A stretch of DNA of 64,000 nucleotides, from assembly GCA_037444305.1 (NCBI GenBank), contig JBBIMP010000023.1:14955-78954 (forward strand), written 5' to 3'. Source of the DNA: JBBIMP01 sp037444305 (GTDB lineage: Bacteria > Acidobacteriota > UBA6911). The notes under the pieces were generated by a model. It was not told the origin of the DNA, made no database searches, and worked only from the letters and a program-made list of their open reading frames with translations. Shown here piece after piece: positions 32,525 through 43,377 of this stretch (positions are counted from its first letter, which is position 1; every line of letters begins with the position of its first letter). Made by a program: the position numbers and the translations under genes.

Positions 32525-33634
32525 TCAGCCGAAGATGTCCTTGACCTTATCGAAGATGGTCCGTTCCTGCGAGAGGTTGTCGTCCTTGCTCAGCTGGGCA
32601 AGCTTCTCAAAAAGCTGCCGCTGCTCCCGGGTAAGCTTGGTGGGAATCGCGACGTTCACCGTGACGAACTGGTCGCCGCGGCCGCGTTCGCCGAGGCTGA
32701 CGATGCCCTTGTTGCGCAGCCGGAAGACCGATCCGCTCTGGGTGCCCTCCGGTATCCGGATCTTCTCTTCGCCTTCGAGGGTGGGCACGCTGATCTCGCC
32801 GCCCAGAACAGCCTGGGCGATCCCGATAGGAATCTGGCAGTACAGGTTGTTCCCCTGCCTCTGAAAGAACGGGTGCTCCTCCACGAAAATGATGACGTAG
32901 AGGTCGCCCGTGGGCCCGCCGCCACGTCCCCCCTCCCCTTCGCCCTGTATCCGCAGCCTGGCGCCGTTGTCCACCCCGGCCGGGATCTTGACCTCGAGCG
33001 TTTTCTCCTTGCGTACCAGTCCGCGGCCGGAGCAGGTTTGGCAGGGATCTTTGATGATCCGCCCGGCACCGCCGCACTGCCCGCAGGTCCGGCTGATGGA
33101 GAAGAATCCCTGCTGGTACCGGACCTGGCCGGCTCCGTGGCACGAAGGGCAGTTGACCGGGCTCTTGCCCTTGGCCGCCCCGATCCCGCCGCAATCTTCG
33201 CACCGGTCCTGCCGCGGGATCTTGATCTTGGTCTTGAGTCCGAATGCCGCCTCGCGGAAAGAGATCTTCAGATCGTACCGGAGATCGGCCCCCCGTTCCG
33301 GTCCGCCCCGCCTCCGGGCGCCGAAGATGTCGCCGAAACCGAACAGGTCGCCCAGTATGTCGCCGAAATCGCCGAACGTGGCCGGGTCGAATCCGCTGAA
33401 GCCCCCCTGCACGCCGCTGTGCCCGAACCTGTCGTAGCGGGCCCTCCTGTCGGCATCGCTGAGCACGCTGTAGGCTTCGGCGGCCTCCTTGAAACTTTCT
33501 TCGGCCGTCTTGTCGTTGGGGTTTTTGTCCGGGTGGTACTTCACCGCCATCTTGCGGTAAGCGCTCTTTATTTCCTGCTCGGAAGCGTCGCGTGACAGCC
33601 CGAGCACTTCATAATAATCTCTCTTACGGTTCAA
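32525..33634 (-). CDS. dnaJ: chaperone DnaJ (Hsp40)
   Basis: A 369-residue type I J-protein that stimulates DnaK ATPase and delivers substrates. The J domain (residues 5-70) contains the HPD motif in KYHPDKNPND. A Gly/Phe-rich region follows (70-110), then the zinc-finger region with four CxxCxGxG-type repeats (CEDCGGIG, CPSCHGAG, CGQCGGAG, CQTCSGRG), and the C-terminal substrate domain. It lies 89 bp downstream of dnaK in the same operon. Confidence 0.97.
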   Translation of the reverse strand: MNRKRDYYEVLGLSRDASEQEIKSAYRKMAVKYHPDKNPNDKTAEESFKEAAEAYSVLSDADRRARYDRFGHSGVQGGFSGFDPATFGDFGDILGDLFGFGDIFGARRRGGPERGADLRYDLKISFREAAFGLKTKIKIPRQDRCEDCGGIGAAKGKSPVNCPSCHGAGQVRYQQGFFSISRTCGQCGGAGRIIKDPCQTCSGRGLVRKEKTLEVKIPAGVDNGARLRIQGEGEGGRGGGPTGDLYVIIFVEEHPFFQRQGNNLYCQIPIGIAQAVLGGEISVPTLEGEEKIRIPEGTQSGSVFRLRNKGIVSLGERGRGDQFVTVNVAIPTKLTREQRQLFEKLAQLSKDDNLSQERTIFDKVKDIFG

Positions 33635-33723
33635 GCGAATACTCCGAATGCCAGTTAGCTGTTGGCGGCGATGGCCAGGCCCGCTTGAGCGCGGAATCGC
33701 CGGTTCCGTCCATGGCTGCCGGC

Positions 33724-35646
33724 CTACTCCGGTTTGGGCGTCTGGGTGCCTTTGAATGCCGCCCTGAAGAGCCGCTGCATGTCGGCCTCCAGGTTTTCCT
33801 CGTTCTCAGCGGATCCCGCGGCATTTCCCGCCTCCCCTTCCGGGGCGGCGAACATCGTGGCCGCGATTTTCGCGGCCCCGCTCTCCAGCCGGCGCATCAG
33901 GTCCCGGAGAAACTCGATGTTGTCCTCCTCGGGCGCCAGCGAGCGGCCGGCCTGGATGACTTCGCGGATGGCATCCTGGTCTGCCTGCTCGAGCATCCAG
34001 CCGAACTCTGCATAGCTCTTGGCCACGTAGGTGGCGTGACTCTTGATCCGGTTCCGGAGCTCCGTCGTCTCCCGCACCCTGCGGTCGGTCTCCAGGGACT
34101 GCTTCGCCTCCAGGATCATCCGGTCGATCTCCTCCCTGCTCAACCCCGTGGACGGTGTGATCTTGATGGCTTGTTCCTTGCCCGACACTTTGTCCTTTGC
34201 CGAGACGTTCACGATGCCGTTGGCGTCGATGTCGAATGTCACCTCGATCTGCGGCACGCCCCTCGGCGCGGGAGCTATGCCCACGAGGTCGAACCGGGCC
34301 AGGGAGCGGTTGTACCTTGCGAGTTCCCGCTCGCCCTGCAGAACATGCACCTCGACCGTGCTTTGGTTGTCTGCCACGGTCGTGAAGACGGTGGTCTTCT
34401 TGAGAGGGATGGTCGAGTTGTGCTCGATAATCCGGGCAAACAGCCCCCCCTGCGTCTCCACGCCGAGGGTCAGAGGCAGGACGTCCAGCAGCACGATCTC
34501 CTTGAGCTCACCGTCCAGCACCCCGCCCTGCAGGGCAGCGCCCACCGCCACGACCTCGTCGGGATTGACTTCGGAGGAGGGATTTTTCCCGAAAATGCCC
34601 TCCACGTGACGCTGCACGGCCGGTGTCCTCGTCTGGCCGCCCACGAGGATGATCTTATCGACATCCGCCGCCTTCAACCCGGCATCCTTGAGCGCCTTTT
34701 CGCAGTATGCCGTGGTTCGAGCGATCAGGTCCCCGACGAGCTCCTCGAACTTAGCGCGGGACAGGACCTTGTCAAAGTGCTTCGGGCCCTTTTCATCGCT
34801 GGCGATAAACGGCAGGTTGATGTGGGACTCGAGCGAGGCCGAGAGTTCGCACTTGGCTTTTTCGGCCGTTTCCTTCAAGCGTTGCCGTGCCAGCACATCG
34901 CTGGCGAGATGGATCCCGGATTCGGCGCGGAATTCCTCGATCATCCAGTCCATGATTCTCTGGTCGAAGTCCTCGCCGCCCAGGAAGCTGTCGCCGCAGG
35001 TGGAGAGAACCTCGAAAACACCGTTGTTCAGTTCCAGGATCGAGATGTCGAACGTGCCTCCGCCCAGGTCGAAGATCGCGACCTTCTCGCGCTCCTTTTT
35101 GCCCAGACCGTAGGCCAGCGCGGCTGCCGTCGGCTCGTTGATTATCCTGCGGACCTCTAGACCTGCGATGCGGCCCGCATCCTTGGTGGCCTGGCGCTGC
35201 GAGTCGTCGAAGTATGCCGGAACGGTGATGATGGCTTCGGTGATGGGGCCGTGGGTGAACTCCTCCGCCATCGCCTTCAGGTATTGCAGCAGCATGGCGG
35301 ACACTTCCGGCGGGCTGTATTCCCTCCCCCGGAGGGTCACCCGGACATCTCCGTTTTCCGCTCCCGTCAGGCCGTAGCTGACGTAGGCTTTGAGGCGTTG
35401 CACCTCCTCTGAGTCGTAGCGCCTTCCCATCAGGCGTTTCACGGCATACACCGTGTTGGCCGCGTTGGTGACCCCCTGCCGCTTGGCGATCTGCCCGAGG
35501 AGCTTCTCCCCTCTTTCGGTGAAGGCGACAATGGAGGGCGTGGTCCGCCCTCCCAGGTTGTTCGGCACGATCTCCACCGAGGTGCCTTCCAGGATCGCGA
35601 CGCACGAGTTCGTTGTTCCGAGATCAATTCCGATGATCCTGCCCAT
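33724..35646 (-). CDS. dnaK: chaperone DnaK (Hsp70)
   Basis: A 640-residue Hsp70. The ATPase domain begins MGRIIGIDLGTTNSCVAILE and contains IFDLGGGTFDISIL and VGGQTRTPAVQRHV. The substrate-binding domain has LLDVLPLTLGVETQGG and the helical lid ends in a Glu/Asn-rich tail (AENEENLEADMQRLFRA). The usual EEVD-like end is replaced by TQTPKPE. It starts 6 nt after grpE. Confidence 0.98.
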   Translation of the reverse strand: MGRIIGIDLGTTNSCVAILEGTSVEIVPNNLGGRTTPSIVAFTERGEKLLGQIAKRQGVTNAANTVYAVKRLMGRRYDSEEVQRLKAYVSYGLTGAENGDVRVTLRGREYSPPEVSAMLLQYLKAMAEEFTHGPITEAIITVPAYFDDSQRQATKDAGRIAGLEVRRIINEPTAAALAYGLGKKEREKVAIFDLGGGTFDISILELNNGVFEVLSTCGDSFLGGEDFDQRIMDWMIEEFRAESGIHLASDVLARQRLKETAEKAKCELSASLESHINLPFIASDEKGPKHFDKVLSRAKFEELVGDLIARTTAYCEKALKDAGLKAADVDKIILVGGQTRTPAVQRHVEGIFGKNPSSEVNPDEVVAVGAALQGGVLDGELKEIVLLDVLPLTLGVETQGGLFARIIEHNSTIPLKKTTVFTTVADNQSTVEVHVLQGERELARYNRSLARFDLVGIAPAPRGVPQIEVTFDIDANGIVNVSAKDKVSGKEQAIKITPSTGLSREEIDRMILEAKQSLETDRRVRETTELRNRIKSHATYVAKSYAEFGWMLEQADQDAIREVIQAGRSLAPEEDNIEFLRDLMRRLESGAAKIAATMFAAPEGEAGNAAGSAENEENLEADMQRLFRAAFKGTQTPKPE

Positions 35647-35652
35647 AGCTTC

Positions 35653-36264
35653 CTAGTTTTCCGTGTCTTCACCCTGGGGATGGGTGGCGACGATTACCTG
35701 GACCGGTCGAAGAAGTCGATCTTTGTAAAGATACCCTCGACGCAGTTCTCTGATGACGGTGTTTTCCTCGTATTCCGAGTTTTCCTCGCGGATGAGGGCT
35801 TCGTGGAGGTGCGGGTCGAATGCCTGGCCGGCGGCCTCGATGCGCACCACTCCCGCCTGGGCCAGAATGTTGCTCAGCTTCTTGCTCAGCAGCTCGACGC
35901 CTTCCCGAAAGGAGTCGAGCCCCGGCGAATCGCCCTGGGCATCGCCAAAGCTCTCCATGGCGCGCTCGAAGGCATCCACCAGCGGCAGGAATTCACGCAA
36001 TACCCCGATTTTCGCCTGGACGGCGGATTCGCCCCGCTCCCGCTCCATGCGCTTGCGGTAATTCTCCATTTCGGCGGCTTTGCGGAGGAATCGGTCTTGC
36101 CACTCTTTGGCCTCAGTTTTCACTGCCGCCAGATCCGCCTCCAGCCGGACGGCCGCGTCCGCCGGGGCGGTTTCCCCGCCGATTTCCGTTTCCGGAGCGG
36201 ACGCCGACGCTTCCTCCTGGCCCGCAAGATCTTCCGCAGAATTCTCGTAGGTTTTCTCTGTCAT
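35653..36264 (-). CDS. grpE: nucleotide exchange factor GrpE
   Basis: A 203-residue GrpE that releases ADP from DnaK. Residues 1-45 are acidic and disordered, then a long coiled coil (45-110, including WQDRFLRKAAEMENYRKRMERE) and the C-terminal beta-wing (GVVRIEAAGQAFDPHLHEALIREENSEYEENTVIRELRRGYLYKDRLLRPVQVIV). Its ATG overlaps the hrcA stop by 4 nt. Confidence 0.95.
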   Translation of the reverse strand: MTEKTYENSAEDLAGQEEASASAPETEIGGETAPADAAVRLEADLAAVKTEAKEWQDRFLRKAAEMENYRKRMERERGESAVQAKIGVLREFLPLVDAFERAMESFGDAQGDSPGLDSFREGVELLSKKLSNILAQAGVVRIEAAGQAFDPHLHEALIREENSEYEENTVIRELRRGYLYKDRLLRPVQVIVATHPQGEDTEN

Positions 36265-37319
36265 TCCTTCTTTCCCTGGTTTGCCAGGATTCGACTGAAA
36301 AGGCCCGCGACGTATTCGACGAGGGAAATTGCCCGGGCATACTCCATCCGTGTAGGTCCCAGGATTCCCAGAGAGCCGTGCGTAGCCTCATCGACCGAAA
36401 ACCGCGAGGTGATCAGGGTGCAGTCCTCGATCCCCGGAAGCGCGTTTTCGGTTCCGATGGTGATTCGTACCTCCTGGGTGTCCTCCTGGATGCACTCTGA
36501 TATCAACATTGCCAGCTTGCTCTTCTGCTCTATGGTTTCGAAGAGCGCCCTCATCCTCGTAATATCGGAGAATTCGGGATTCCGGATTAGATTTGACGCT
36601 CCCTCCACGTATACCTCGGCCGCGGCGTCATCCGCGGCATCGGCGAACGTCTGCGTGCTGAGAATGATGACACGCTGCAGAAAGCGGTCGTAAAGGGCCT
36701 TTTCCTCCTGGATCATGCGGCAGATCAGCGCCCTGATCTCCATGAGAGTACGGTCCTTGAAGTGCTCCGTGATGTACCGGCCGGCCTGCTGGAGGTCGGT
36801 TGCGGAAAAATCCGCCGCCGGCCGGATGATCCGGTTCTGCACGATCCCGGAGCGGGATACCAGGATGACCAGTATCCTGTTGTCGGTCAACCCGACGAAC
36901 TGGATGTGCTGCAGCGCCACCCGGCTGAGCGGAGGCGAAACCACAATGCCGAGGTTTTTCGACGCCGCGGATAGAACCTGGCTCGCCCGGGCCATCAGGT
37001 GTTCGGCACTGTCCTCGCTCGAGAGACTGAGCTCGATCCGATTCCGCTCGCCCGGCGGGATCTCGTGCCGATGCAGCATCGAGTCCACATAGAGGCGATA
37101 CCCCTGGTCGGTCGGCACCCGGCCGGCCGAGGGATGGGGCTGCCTGAGGAATCCCATCTCCTCCAGATCCGCCATGATATTCCTCACCGTGGCCGGGCTC
37201 AGATGTTCCCGGCTGCGGCGGGCAATCCTCCTCGATCCGACAGGCTTGCCGGTCGCCACATAGGCGGAGATCGCGGACTGGAGTATTTCCCGGGCTCGAT
37301 CGCTCAGTTTGAATCCCAT
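36261..37319 (-). CDS. hrcA: heat-inducible transcription repressor HrcA
   Basis: A 352-residue repressor. The N-terminal winged helix contains LSDRAREILQSAISAYVATGKPVGSRRIARRS and LSPATVRNIMADLEEMGFLRQPHPSAGRVPTDQGYRLYVD, both family hallmarks. A GAF-like domain follows. HrcA normally binds CIRCE elements, but none (TTAGCACTC-N9-GAGTGCTAA) is visible upstream of this operon or elsewhere in the window. The start at 37319 (MGFKLSD) matches relatives better than that at 37331. It is the first gene of the chaperone operon. Confidence 0.95.
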   Translation of the reverse strand: MGFKLSDRAREILQSAISAYVATGKPVGSRRIARRSREHLSPATVRNIMADLEEMGFLRQPHPSAGRVPTDQGYRLYVDSMLHRHEIPPGERNRIELSLSSEDSAEHLMARASQVLSAASKNLGIVVSPPLSRVALQHIQFVGLTDNRILVILVSRSGIVQNRIIRPAADFSATDLQQAGRYITEHFKDRTLMEIRALICRMIQEEKALYDRFLQRVIILSTQTFADAADDAAAEVYVEGASNLIRNPEFSDITRMRALFETIEQKSKLAMLISECIQEDTQEVRITIGTENALPGIEDCTLITSRFSVDEATHGSLGILGPTRMEYARAISLVEYVAGLFSRILANQGKKE

Positions 37320-37337
37320 ATAGCTTTCCATGCATCC

Positions 37338-37380
37338 GCCAGTGGAGAAAAATATTATTAGAAAACTGGCCGCAAGTCAA
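37338..37380 (-). promoter_or_regulatory. sigma70 promoter and inverted repeat upstream of hrcA
   Basis: On the minus strand TTGACT (37380-37375) and TAATAT (37357-37352) have a 17-bp spacer. GCCAGT at 37338-37343 and ACTGGC at 37365-37370 form a 6-bp inverted repeat with 21 bp between, covering the -10 box and much of the spacer. It does not match the CIRCE consensus but could be the operator. Confidence 0.6.
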
Positions 37381-37422
37381 AGCCGATCAACCTTTTATGG
37401 AGATTCCAAAACCCGCGCAGTC

Positions 37423-38412
37423 TCAGAATTGGAACTCGGTCCCGATTCCCCGCTTTACCGCCTCGTCGAACACCACTCGGGCGGCCGACATGTCCTGGAT
37501 GGCCAGGCCGACCGACTTGAAGACCGTGATCTCCTCCGGTGATGTCCGTCCGGCCACCCGCCCCAGGATGACGTCCCCAAGGCTTCCTGCTACGCGATCC
37601 CACGACCATTCCCCGTCGTTTGCGGGGATGATGAGGTCGCCCGCTTCCACCTTGCAGGCATCCACGTGGTCGCAGACGATACGGCTCCTCTGGACTGTCC
37701 TGGTGTCGATTTCCCTCATCGCCGGGGCGTGCGCGCCGATCCCGTTGATGTGGGCGCCCGGCTTGAGCCAGTCCGCGTCCATGATCGGCTGGGCGGCGCT
37801 GGTAGCCAGGATGACGATGTCGGCCTCCCGCGTCGCCGCCGCCGGGTCTTCGGCCAGTTCGACCGGCAATCCGATCTTCGATCCCACGGTTTCTGCAAAG
37901 CGTTTCCTGTCTTCGAGTGCGTCGAGAGAATAGACCATGAGCCCGGCCAGCGGCCGCGCCTCGTGCACGGCCAGGACCTGGGTGACTGCCTGGACGCCGG
38001 TGCCGAACACGACCGCCGTCCGCGCATCCTCCCGGGCCATGAACCGGGTGGCCACGCCGCTGACCGCTCCCGTGCGCATGGCGGTCAGGAATCCTCCATC
38101 CATCAGCGCCGCCGGGAACCCGGTTTCCTCGTCGAGCAGGATGATGGTCCCCAGGACCGCCGGCAAGCCCCGCTCCTTCACGTTGTTTTTGTAAACCGTG
38201 ACGATCTTCGCGCCGAGCGCGCCCAGTCCGCTGATATAGGCGGGCATGAAAAGCGCCAGGCCCGATTTGTCCGGAACGGGAATCGGCGTGCGCTGCGGCA
38301 TCACCGCCTTCCCGGAAGCCAGGTCGGCAAAAGCCTTCTCGGTCGCCTCCATGCACATCTTCATCGTGAAGAAGCTTTCGATGTCCTTTCGCGAAAGGAG
38401 CCTCGTTTTCAT
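37423..38412 (-). CDS. ornithine cyclodeaminase/mu-crystallin family protein
   Basis: A 329-residue NAD(P)-binding protein. It shows MPQRTPIPVPDKSGLALFMPAYI, GAKIVTVYKNNVKERGLPAVLGTIILLDEETGFPAALMDGGFLTAMRTGAVSGVATRFMAR, and the Rossmann motif AVVFGTGVQAVTQ near residue 133. Family members include ornithine cyclodeaminase, alanine dehydrogenase (archaeal type) and ketimine reductase; the substrate cannot be told from sequence. It lies 35 bp downstream of an aminotransferase on the same strand, suggesting amino-acid metabolism. Confidence 0.88.
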   Translation of the reverse strand: MKTRLLSRKDIESFFTMKMCMEATEKAFADLASGKAVMPQRTPIPVPDKSGLALFMPAYISGLGALGAKIVTVYKNNVKERGLPAVLGTIILLDEETGFPAALMDGGFLTAMRTGAVSGVATRFMAREDARTAVVFGTGVQAVTQVLAVHEARPLAGLMVYSLDALEDRKRFAETVGSKIGLPVELAEDPAAATREADIVILATSAAQPIMDADWLKPGAHINGIGAHAPAMREIDTRTVQRSRIVCDHVDACKVEAGDLIIPANDGEWSWDRVAGSLGDVILGRVAGRTSPEEITVFKSVGLAIQDMSAARVVFDEAVKRGIGTEFQF

Positions 38413-38447
38413 GACAACCTCCGGTATGACAACGGATAATGGGGGAG

Positions 38448-39650
38448 CTACTTGCCGACCATGGTCCCGGCCCGCTTCAGCATGAAGACCTCCAGCCGGT
38501 CGAATGCCTCGTTGAGCACGTCTTCCTGGGGCAGGAAGACCACACGCATGTGCCGCGTCCCTGGCCGTTGGCCGAAGCCGTCCCCGTGCACGACCACCAC
38601 GCCGGTCTCCCGGATCAGGCCGGTGACGAACTCCCGGTCCGGCTCTTCGATGTGCAGCCGCGGAAAGGCGTAGAACGCGGCCGTCGGTCGGACGCAGGAA
38701 ATGCCGGGAATGGAGTTCAACCTTTCGCTGGTGATGTCCCGGCGGCGGCGGAGCTTTTCCTTGACCTCGGCGAGGTGGGCCTGCGGTCCCTCGAGCGCAG
38801 GCTTCACGGCATACTGCAGCGGAGTGACGGCGCAGAGCCGCGCCCGCAGGAACTTGTTGATCGCGTCGACGTACCCGGAGAGAAGCGCCTTTCTGCCCGT
38901 GACGACCGCCCAGCCGATCCTGAAGCCAGGCACCAGGTAGGACTTGGAGAGGCCGTTCATGGTGATGATCGGGGCCTCGTCGGACAGCGAGGCGATGGAG
39001 AGGCTCTCGTCCCCGTCCAGGACGAGCTTGTCATAAATCTCGTCCGCAAAGATCAGCAGGTTGTGCTCCAGACTCAGCTTGACGATTTCCTCCAACACCT
39101 CGCGCGAGTAGCGGGAGCCCGTAGGGTTGTTTGGGTTGATCAGCACGAGCGCGCGTGTGTTGGGGGTGATCTTCTGACGGATGTCGCCGACGTCCGGCTC
39201 CCAGTTGTTGTCCTCGTCCAGGAAGTAAGGCACGTTTTTCGCCTGCAGCTTCGAGAGCACTGCCGAGTAAAGGGGGTAACCGGGCGAAGGCGTCAGGACC
39301 TCCTTCCCCGGGTCCACCAGCGCGGTAAGGCAGAGCTCGATGCATTCCGACACCCCCAGCGTTATGAACAGGTCGTGCCAATCGAAAATGCCCTTGCGCC
39401 TTGTCTCCGCGGCGATCGCGGCGCGGGCCTCCTCGATGCCCGAGGAAGGCGCGTATCCCGTGTGATTGTCCAGCATGGCCTTGTGGCAGGCCTCTATGAT
39501 GTGTGCGGGCGTCTTGTAGTCGTACACCATTGGATCGCCGATGTTGAGGTAGAGCAGCTTCTTCCCGGCCGCCTTCGCCTCGTCGGCCACCTTGAGAATG
39601 TCGCGGATGGCATACTCGACCTTTTGGGTCCGTTCTGCAGGATTGATCAT
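38448..39650 (-). CDS. class I/II aminotransferase (alanine/aspartate type)
   Basis: A 400-residue PLP enzyme of fold type I. Characteristic stretches are LYLNIGDPMVYDYKTP, GYAPSSGIEEARAAIA, LINPNNPTGSRYSREVLEEIV, FADEIYDKLVLDG and the Schiff-base lysine in ITMNGLSKSYLVPGFRIGW. The arrangement resembles AlaA-type alanine aminotransferases. The start is the first Met (MINPAERTQKVEYAIRDIL). It pairs with the ornithine-cyclodeaminase-family gene downstream. Confidence 0.9.
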   Translation of the reverse strand: MINPAERTQKVEYAIRDILKVADEAKAAGKKLLYLNIGDPMVYDYKTPAHIIEACHKAMLDNHTGYAPSSGIEEARAAIAAETRRKGIFDWHDLFITLGVSECIELCLTALVDPGKEVLTPSPGYPLYSAVLSKLQAKNVPYFLDEDNNWEPDVGDIRQKITPNTRALVLINPNNPTGSRYSREVLEEIVKLSLEHNLLIFADEIYDKLVLDGDESLSIASLSDEAPIITMNGLSKSYLVPGFRIGWAVVTGRKALLSGYVDAINKFLRARLCAVTPLQYAVKPALEGPQAHLAEVKEKLRRRRDITSERLNSIPGISCVRPTAAFYAFPRLHIEEPDREFVTGLIRETGVVVVHGDGFGQRPGTRHMRVVFLPQEDVLNEAFDRLEVFMLKRAGTMVGK

Positions 39651-39799
39651 ATGAATCCCCTTTCGCTCGACGGCTTCATTCGCGGCTACGCCGCGGCCTT
39701 TGATTACAGGCCTAGAATGTAAGCTTTTACGGCGCCGAATTCAAACAGGGAAGCAAGGGAAGCGGAGGGAGGGTCGCGGGGAAAAAGGCCGGTCCCCAA

Positions 39800-39836
39800 G
39801 GTCTTCCGTGCGGCAGTTGCTGCCGCACGGAAGACC
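39800..39836 (-). terminator. hairpin terminator of the HtrA protease gene
   Basis: A perfect 17-bp stem (39800-39816 with 39820-39836) closed by a 3-nt loop, 22 nt after the degP stop. In the minus direction a T-rich stretch (CCTTTTTC) follows about 15 nt beyond the stem, so it is probably a functional terminator. Confidence 0.65.
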
Positions 39837-39857
39837 CTGAGGCGGACTGGCTACGCG

Positions 39858-41468
<1,611 letters not shown>

Positions 41469-41607
41469 ACAAATCACCTCCGAAACTATTCTTGCAATTG
41501 TCTTTCATTGTACGTGATGATCCGGGGGTTGTTCCAAAGATAATTGGGAACGCCATGAGGGCCCGCATTCTGCAGTATCTCGGGAAGACCGGGAGGCCGG
41601 TGCCGAT

Positions 41608-41663
41608 AAAGGGGGACAGGCTACCGTGTCCCTCTGGAGGGACACGGTAGCCTGTCCCCCTTT
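41608..41663. repeat. 26-bp perfect hairpin, GGGGACAGGCTACC repeat
   Basis: The arms 41608-41633 and 41638-41663 are exact inverted copies (left arm begins AAAGGGGGACAGGCTACC) with a 4-nt loop CTGG, and T residues follow. It lies between two divergent genes, so it is not a terminator for either. Similar GGGGACAGGCTAC elements accompany REP-associated transposases in many bacteria; no such transposase is in the window. Confidence 0.8.
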
Positions 41664-41809
41664 TTGATTCTGCTTTACAACCCTCTGCCATTTGATTAAC
41701 TTGGAGTCATAAACACAGGGGTTTCACCTGGAACCCTCTCGTGTCATTACCGCTGATGCCCAGGCCATCCCGGTCAGGGCCTCACCTTGCGACCTGAGGA
41801 GGAAGCAGC

Positions 41810-42454
41810 ATGACCCTGTCCCGCATTCGCAAAACGCAACTCCTGGTCGCTTCACTGCTGGCTCTTCTGCTCCCCGCCATCCTTCCTTCGCAGGAAACCG
41901 CCCAGGAACAGAAGTTCTTCGAAGTGGAGATCAAGGCGGACGAGATCTATTCCTACAAGCAACTGAAGTTCACCGGCGACTACACTTCCTTCGAATCCCC
42001 CGCCGGTTACCTGGCGCTGGGCCGCACCGAGAAAGGGGTCACGATCCTCATCGTACTCGGCGGGGGCACAGTCACCATCACGTCCCCGGATGAGATGCAG
42101 GAGAATTTCGCCAAGGTCTTCCCGGCTCATCCGTTCAAAACGGCCTTCCAAACCCTGTACATGCGCCTCCACCCCCAGGATTTCGAAAACGCCTTCGCGG
42201 AGTTTCCCCTGACAAAGGCTCCCAACGAGGAAGCCCTGGCAAAAGCCAAACTCCTGTTCGAGGAGAGGTTCAGAACGTCCTATCACGCCGGGCACAGGGC
42301 GATGTTCCCGCCCGTCAAGACCCGCGTTATGGATTTTCAGACCGCGGCCATGGGGCTGATCACCACCGAAGAGGGCTACTGGTTGACGCTCCGAAGGCTG
42401 TCGCCCTGGGCCAGCGCCTACCCGAAGGGATTCGTCAACCCCAAGCAGAGATAG
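41810..42454 (+). CDS. secreted protein of unknown function
   Basis: A 214-residue protein with a signal peptide (residues 8-28, LLVASLLALLLPAILPSQE). The mature part is alpha/beta with no recognised motif: FEVEIKADEIYSYKQLKFTG near the start, a glycine turn VLGGGTVTI in the middle and a helical section near 90-150. The ATG at 41810 has GAGGAGG 8 nt upstream. It converges with the gene at 42494, 39 bp away. I do not recognise the family. Confidence 0.75.
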   Translation: MTLSRIRKTQLLVASLLALLLPAILPSQETAQEQKFFEVEIKADEIYSYKQLKFTGDYTSFESPAGYLALGRTEKGVTILIVLGGGTVTITSPDEMQENFAKVFPAHPFKTAFQTLYMRLHPQDFENAFAEFPLTKAPNEEALAKAKLLFEERFRTSYHAGHRAMFPPVKTRVMDFQTAAMGLITTEEGYWLTLRRLSPWASAYPKGFVNPKQR

Positions 42455-42493
42455 CTGCCCGTCGCGCCTCCGCGACCGCGCCGCAAACCGGAA

Positions 42494-43213
42494 TCAGAAA
42501 CCGCGCAGGACCTCGATGCCTCTTTCCGGGACCCCGATCCGCCTCAGGATCCCTTTATCGTCCACCCAGAGGTCTATCCTGACGGCTCCCGAGTAGAGCT
42601 GGAGGTGCTGAGCCTTGTAGCTCCGTGAGCCCTCCTGGATACTCGCCTTGCCCAGCGATTTCATCTCCAGCCGGCCCGAACTCCTCTCTTGTGGCACGAC
42701 CACCTCGAAGTAGGCCGGCTTTCCCTTCCCGCCCGCAAGGTAGAGCCGCACGAGGAAGATGTAATGGTGGAAGAGGTTGGTATCCAGGACCGTGCAACGC
42801 TCACCCAGTAGCAGACCGGTCCGGGTGGATTCCTGCTCACCGCTGTACTCCAGGATTACCTGGTTCGGCGCAAATGCTGCCGAGATCCTCCCGGCCTTTC
42901 CGTCGACATCGGTCTGGAGGCTATAACTGCGCGGGTGATAGGAGCCATCCATTTCCAGCTTGCTTTCGATCCGGACCTTCTGCCCCCGGGCCCCGGGATT
43001 ATCAAACTCCAGAATCGAGGTGCTGCTTGCCGCGTCCTTGGCGGAGAGAATGGCGAACTTTTCCAGCCCGATCTGCCGTCCGGCGAAAAAAATCCGGAAT
43101 TCGCCCTCCTCCGTCGCGCTTCTCCTCTCGCGCGTTGCCGCGGATGAAAGCAGAACCAAGGCTGCCAGCAGCAACGTTGCGCCCGCCGCGATTGACCGAT
43201 ATTTCCTCTTCAT
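42494..43213 (-). CDS. secreted protein of unknown function (DUF3108-like shape)
   Basis: A 239-residue protein with an N-terminal hydrophobic signal (residues 8-27, AAGATLLLAALVLLSSAA). The mature part is mainly beta strand: EFRIFFAGRQIGLEKFAIL, VRIESKLEMDGSYHPRSYSLQTD, RIDLWVDDKGILRRIGVPERGIEVL. This reads like periplasmic proteins whose repeats cross a lipocalin-like sheet. The ATG at 43213 is preferred because it gives the signal peptide and has GGAG upstream; the longer frame overlaps the glpX leader. Divergent from glpX. Confidence 0.7.
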   Translation of the reverse strand: MKRKYRSIAAGATLLLAALVLLSSAATRERRSATEEGEFRIFFAGRQIGLEKFAILSAKDAASSTSILEFDNPGARGQKVRIESKLEMDGSYHPRSYSLQTDVDGKAGRISAAFAPNQVILEYSGEQESTRTGLLLGERCTVLDTNLFHHYIFLVRLYLAGGKGKPAYFEVVVPQERSSGRLEMKSLGKASIQEGSRSYKAQHLQLYSGAVRIDLWVDDKGILRRIGVPERGIEVLRGF

Positions 43214-43377
43214 GGCCGCTCCGTGCTGAATCCCGAAAGCATAGTACAGATGCCCCGGCGGAACCAGCAATGCCGCGCCCGGAGGGGGCAAACCATCCTT
43301 GCGCCTGCGCGCCAAGTAAGCGAGAATGGCAACCGGCTGCACCGGACTCAAAAACCGCACTTCTACGGGAGATTCGC

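Noticed and set aside
37320..37420. CIRCE element upstream of hrcA
   Set aside because: No TTAGCACTC-N9-GAGTGCTAA or near match; the inverted repeat present has a different sequence and spacing.
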